DNA of 7,743 bases from Candidatus Cloacimonadota bacterium (GTDB taxonomy: Bacteria > Cloacimonadota > Cloacimonadia > Cloacimonadales > TCS61), in assembly GCA_011372345.1 (NCBI GenBank), contig DRTC01000342.1, positions 1-7,743 of the forward strand. Reading direction: 5' to 3'. The notes below the pieces were generated by a model that saw only the letters and a program-made list of their open reading frames with translations, did no database searches and was not told the origin of the DNA. Position numbers and translations under genes: made by a program. Below, in pieces: positions 5,436 through 7,743 of this stretch; the first letter of the stretch is position 1, and every line of letters begins with the position of its first letter.

Positions 5436-6653
5436 TTACATTCCGTCTGCTTTTGGAATATCGCGGTGTTCAATCTTTTTCGGTCTTTTGGAGAAAATAT
5501 CAAAACCGGTGATGCCAAAATAGAACATCACGGCTTTATCTCTCATACCATTATCTTCTAAATCTCCCCTTAACAGGAATTTTACGGCAAGATCGAGTTT
5601 TTTACTGGGAGTTTTCAAAGGGATGGAACATCCCAAACTGAAAGCTTTTTCGATGATTTTTTCATCATTCTTTTTAAATGGTAATTCCCTATAATATCCT
5701 CCAAACCTGAGAGGAATCCTCTGATACCATTTTCCATAACCGCTGAGAGGATCATAAGCAAGTCCGCAAGCTAATTTATAAGTATTAAAATCCGAGCTTT
5801 CGGTTTCTTCCCAAAAATCGTAATTAATATCGAGAGATGTTTTATATTTTTCTAAAAATTTCCAGGTCATTCCTCCGGAAATTTTTCGCGGAATTTCATA
5901 CTGGACCATATCACTTTCAATAACTTCCTCAAAAGGCTCATGATCATATTTGTAAATAGATTCTCCTTTCAGGTCAACTTCTGAACTATAAGCTGCAGCA
6001 AAAGAAACATTACCTATTTTTTTATTCCCGCCAAAAGAAAAACCGGCATTTTTATATGTTTCCTTTGTTTCTTCTTTAGCATCATTAAGCTCATCATCAA
6101 AATCGAGCTGCCAGAACCTGACTTTGCTGCCCAGATAATAATTTGCTGAAAAACCGAGATTCAGATATTTATTTTTGTAAGCATAAATAATATCAGTTTT
6201 GTAGATATTTGAGCGAAGACGATTCAATTCCCGATAATTATATTCCGTATTCTGTTCATCGATCCAGGTTCCAGTTATTTCATTATTCAGATTTCCGGAA
6301 GTATAGGAATTAAAGCAGAAAGCAAATTTGTGATTTTTGATGGGAACAGCAAGAGTAAAATATGGAAGATTCAAGCCATCATCCCGAAAACCGCTGCTTT
6401 TATTATCTGCATACCAGACATATCCCAACGCTACCGCCGTGGAAAAAATCACTTTGTTAGCGGTTGTTACAAGTGAGGGATTCGAATAATTCGTGTTGAT
6501 CCTGAAAAGGTCTGAACTACCCGATCCTCCCATCCCGATTTCGTAAACATCATTCCCATAATTCTGTAAAGGCATACCGTCAAAGGAAAAAACCGAGTTT
6601 CCAAAGAGCGAAATACCCATCAATATGATGATCGTGAGAGATATTATTTTCAT
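5436..6653 (-). CDS. Outer-membrane beta-barrel protein, FadL/PorV-like
   Basis: A 405-residue exported protein. Residues 1-24 form a signal peptide: a lysine near the N-terminus, then a hydrophobic run (4-18) and a probable cleavage site around SVFSF (20-24). The mature start carries YEIGMGGSG (37-45) and NPSLV (58-62), the pattern seen at the N-terminus of FadL/OmpP1 and PorV-type barrels (GMGG...NPA). The rest alternates aromatic and polar residues in repeated beta-strand-like segments such as FAFCFNSYTSG and GFSANYYLGSKV, separated by acidic loops. After the last strand (about 374-388) a basic, proline-containing tail of about 16 residues remains. It probably sits in the outer membrane as a transporter or structural barrel; the substrate is unknown. 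The ATG at 6653 is preceded by AGGAG at good spacing. Its leader carries the repeats described at 6671-6899. Confidence 0.75.
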   Translation of the reverse strand: MKIISLTIIILMGISLFGNSVFSFDGMPLQNYGNDVYEIGMGGSGSSDLFRINTNYSNPSLVTTANKVIFSTAVALGYVWYADNKSSGFRDDGLNLPYFTLAVPIKNHKFAFCFNSYTSGNLNNEITGTWIDEQNTEYNYRELNRLRSNIYKTDIIYAYKNKYLNLGFSANYYLGSKVRFWQLDFDDELNDAKEETKETYKNAGFSFGGNKKIGNVSFAAAYSSEVDLKGESIYKYDHEPFEEVIESDMVQYEIPRKISGGMTWKFLEKYKTSLDINYDFWEETESSDFNTYKLACGLAYDPLSGYGKWYQRIPLRFGGYYRELPFKKNDEKIIEKAFSLGCSIPLKTPSKKLDLAVKFLLRGDLEDNGMRDKAVMFYFGITGFDIFSKRPKKIEHRDIPKADGM

Positions 6654-6670
6654 TTTTTCTCCTGTTCTTT

Positions 6671-6694
6671 CATAAATTATGATACACTACCTTT
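6671..6694. repeat. Direct repeat, copy 1 (gene-proximal)
   Basis: A 24-base sequence matching 6842-6865 at 21 of 24 positions, with the last 12 bases (TACACTACCTTT) identical. It ends 17 bases upstream of the barrel protein's start codon. On the minus strand it reads AAAGGTAGTGTATCAT and continues with AT-rich sequence, so each copy could hold a -10-like box, but no matching -35 is convincing. The two copies bracket the inverted-repeat element at 6700-6814. Confidence 0.65.
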
Positions 6695-6699
6695 CCTTA

Positions 6700-6814
6700 C
6701 CTTCCGAAGCTTTCTTTCACTTGTTCTTACGATAAGATTCGGAAGGATGCGAAAGCCCCAAACTTTCTGATCCGGCAACTGCCGGATAGAATTCCTTCAT
6801 GAGAAGCTTCGGAA
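6700..6814. repeat. Inverted-repeat element with alternative hairpins
   Basis: Perfect 11-base inverted repeats TTCCGAAGCTT (6702-6712) and AAGCTTCGGAA (6804-6814) enclose the element. Inside is a hairpin ATCCGGC (6770-6776), AACT loop, GCCGGAT (6781-6787). The left arm also pairs perfectly over nine bases with TTCGGAAGG (6738-6746), so the two folds exclude each other. It lies between the two 24-base direct repeats, like a small non-autonomous insertion, and in the leader of the barrel gene. GAAGCTTCGG also occurs at 1580-1589. No protein is encoded. Confidence 0.6.
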
Positions 6815-6841
6815 AGGCATCACATTTTTTTCATAAGTTTT

Positions 6842-6865
6842 CATAATTTATATTACACTACCTTT
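6842..6865. repeat. Direct repeat, copy 2 (distal)
   Basis: Partner of 6671-6694, with 21 of 24 bases identical, 171 bases away. It abuts the 33-base near-palindrome at 6867-6899. On the minus strand it reads AAAGGTAGTGTAATAT, again an AT-rich box that could be a -10. Confidence 0.65.
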
Positions 6866-6866
6866 T

Positions 6867-6899
6867 AAATTTGCCAAATTTAAAAAATTTGGCAAATTT
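6867..6899. repeat. Perfect 15-bp inverted repeat with 3-base loop
   Basis: AAATTTGCCAAATTT (6867-6881), loop AAA, AAATTTGGCAAATTT (6885-6899): every base of both arms pairs. It would form a strong hairpin in DNA or RNA, or could be an operator. The minus strand has no T-run after it. On the plus strand only TTTTATT follows, so a terminator is not favoured. It lies between the DUF342 gene and the barrel gene. Confidence 0.8.
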
Positions 6900-6904
6900 T
6901 ATTC

Positions 6905-6933
6905 AAAAAATATATTACTCTTTTCTTTGTCAA
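6905..6933 (-). promoter_or_regulatory. Possible promoter for the barrel gene
   Basis: On the minus strand a perfect TTGACA (6933-6928) precedes AT-rich sequence including TAATATATT. The best -10 match is only about 13 bases away, shorter than the usual 17; at 17 bases the hexamer is TTTTTT. A Bacteroidetes-type -7 box (TAnnTTTG) is only approximated. If real, the transcript would include the 33-base hairpin and the inverted-repeat element in a leader of about 250 bases. Confidence 0.3.
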
Positions 6934-6989
6934 TTTTAAGTTGGATTTGATGCTGCAAAAAATACTTGAGAATCTATTGTTAAGTGTAT

Positions 6990-7022
6990 AAAAAACAATT
7001 TCGCTTGTTTTATCACACAAGC
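6990..7022 (-). terminator. Weak intrinsic terminator candidate after the DUF342 gene
   Basis: On the minus strand, 13 bases past the stop codon, GCTTGT (7022-7017) pairs with ACAAGC (7008-7003) over an eight-base loop. Seven bases later comes TTTTTT (6995-6990). The gap between stem and T-run makes it weak. An alternative AAACAA/TTGTTT stem touches the T-run but is AT-rich. Confidence 0.35.
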
Positions 7023-7035
7023 AGGATTACCTGTT

Positions 7036-7743
7036 TTACTTTCTTTCAACCTGATTTAATATTAGTTCATCGTTGTTATTTTCAAAAAATATTCCATTAG
7101 ATTCTTGAGAAATTCTTTTTGACTTGCTTAATATCCTGATAAAGCAATCCGGGAATAATTTCTTAATGATGGAGATGCGATTATTTTTGAGATCGCTTTT
7201 AAGAAAATTATCCAGTTTTTTTTCATATTCGGATTCGAGTTGCCTGCAATCGTTTTCAGGAAGAATTATCATTTTTTCTTTCAGGAAAGGAGCAACAGTA
7301 ATCTCCAGTTCAGTCGGAATGGAAAACGGACTTCCTATAGAACCAATTTTTATATTACTGCCGCTTTGAGTTAATCCGCCCTTGATAAAAGTTTCTTCTT
7401 CACCGGAAATTCCCTGCTCTGATATTAACTTACAGAAGCGAGCATTTTTATGTATGATCATTTTTCCATGGCAGAAGATTTGTGATTTTTCCGCAGCTTT
7501 AAATTCGATATTTCCCTCGACCCGGATTTCAGAATTAATCAGATCACCATTTATTTTTATATCACCGGGAACTTGCAAAGTTTCATTTATGATATCTTTA
7601 TTAAAAATAATCTGCTCAAAAACATTGATTTTTTTCTGCTTATCTGTGAAAAAATAACCTTCTTTTTCGGAATATATTTTGTTTTTGGAAAAATATACAT
7701 TCTTCCCGATCAAGTTTTGGATACAATGTTCTCTACCTTCTTC
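7036..7743 (-). CDS. DUF342/FapA-like (bactofilin-like) repeat protein, 5' end outside the window
   Basis: The frame is open to the right edge, so only the last 235 residues are visible and the true start lies outside; a TTG at 7713 is in frame but is not taken as a start. Residues about 55-125 of the visible part show short strand-turn repeats (VPGDIKINGDL, SEIRVEGNIEF, IFCHGKMIIHKNA), as in the right-handed beta-helix of DUF342/FapA and bactofilins. IKIGSIGSPFSIPTELEITV (visible residues 131-150) matches the conserved FapA segment ending in a threonine-rich strand, followed by a charged, probably coiled stretch (LESEYEKKL). No signal peptide or membrane segment is visible. The family is linked to flagellar placement or cell-envelope scaffolding in some bacteria, but nothing here fixes the role. 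The residues after about 180 are not recognised. Confidence 0.6.
   Translation of the reverse strand, partial: EEGREHCIQNLIGKNVYFSKNKIYSEKEGYFFTDKQKKINVFEQIIFNKDIINETLQVPGDIKINGDLINSEIRVEGNIEFKAAEKSQIFCHGKMIIHKNARFCKLISEQGISGEEETFIKGGLTQSGSNIKIGSIGSPFSIPTELEITVAPFLKEKMIILPENDCRQLESEYEKKLDNFLKSDLKNNRISIIKKLFPDCFIRILSKSKRISQESNGIFFENNNDELILNQVERK

Noticed and set aside
5432..5444. GGAAT/ATTCC hairpin next to a run of T on the plus strand as a terminator for the barrel gene
   Set aside because: On the transcribed minus strand the stem is followed by a run of A, not T, and it overlaps the stop codon.
1..7743. CRISPR array, tRNA, rRNA, transposase or phage genes
   Set aside because: No regularly spaced direct repeats, no cloverleaf with CCA-end context and no transposase or phage motifs were found by reading. 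The repeats seen are short, non-coding and irregular.

Overview
All protein-coding genes in this 7.7-kb window lie on the minus strand, so transcription runs from the right edge to the left. The DNA is AT-rich. It encodes a signal-peptide outer-membrane barrel and a DUF342/FapA-type protein, so the host is a diderm (Gram-negative) bacterium. The AT-rich coding style, the abundant degenerate intergenic repeats, the FadL/PorV-like barrel and an archaeal-looking geranylgeranyl-reductase module fit a member of the FCB superphylum, possibly a Cloacimonadota-like lineage. That placement is an inference; no rRNA or marker gene confirms it.

Layout in transcription order, right to left. (1) 7743-7036: the C-terminal part of a DUF342/FapA-like repeat protein, cut by the window edge. 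(2) 7035-6654: a 380-bp leader region with a possible terminator, a 33-bp near-palindrome, and an inverted-repeat element flanked by two 24-bp direct repeats. (3) 6653-5436: an outer-membrane beta-barrel protein. (4) 5306-3738: a RecJ-family DHH exonuclease, followed seven bases later by a good intrinsic-terminator candidate. (5) 3601-1649: a tight three-gene cluster of a 56-residue 2[4Fe-4S] ferredoxin, an FAD-dependent geranylgeranyl reductase (GGR) and a membrane-bound dolichol/phytol-kinase-family protein. The first two genes overlap by one base and the last two are one base apart. (6) 1648-1266: a non-coding region assembled from several dispersed-repeat types. (7) 1265-315: a DPM1/GtrB-like glycosyltransferase with two C-terminal membrane helices. 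(8) 314-1: four degenerate copies of a repeat resembling the TGTCATTGCGAG/GAAGCAATCT family.

The most interesting unit is ferredoxin-GGR-kinase. In Methanosarcina a ferredoxin encoded next to GGR supports full reduction of isoprenoid chains. Here the same pair is joined to a CTP-dependent-type polyprenol/phytol kinase, with a polyprenyl-phosphate glycosyltransferase as the next gene downstream. The cluster could make saturated (dolichol-like) polyprenyl phosphate for sugar transfer, contribute to archaeal-type ether lipids, or salvage reduced prenols. The sequence alone does not decide among these.
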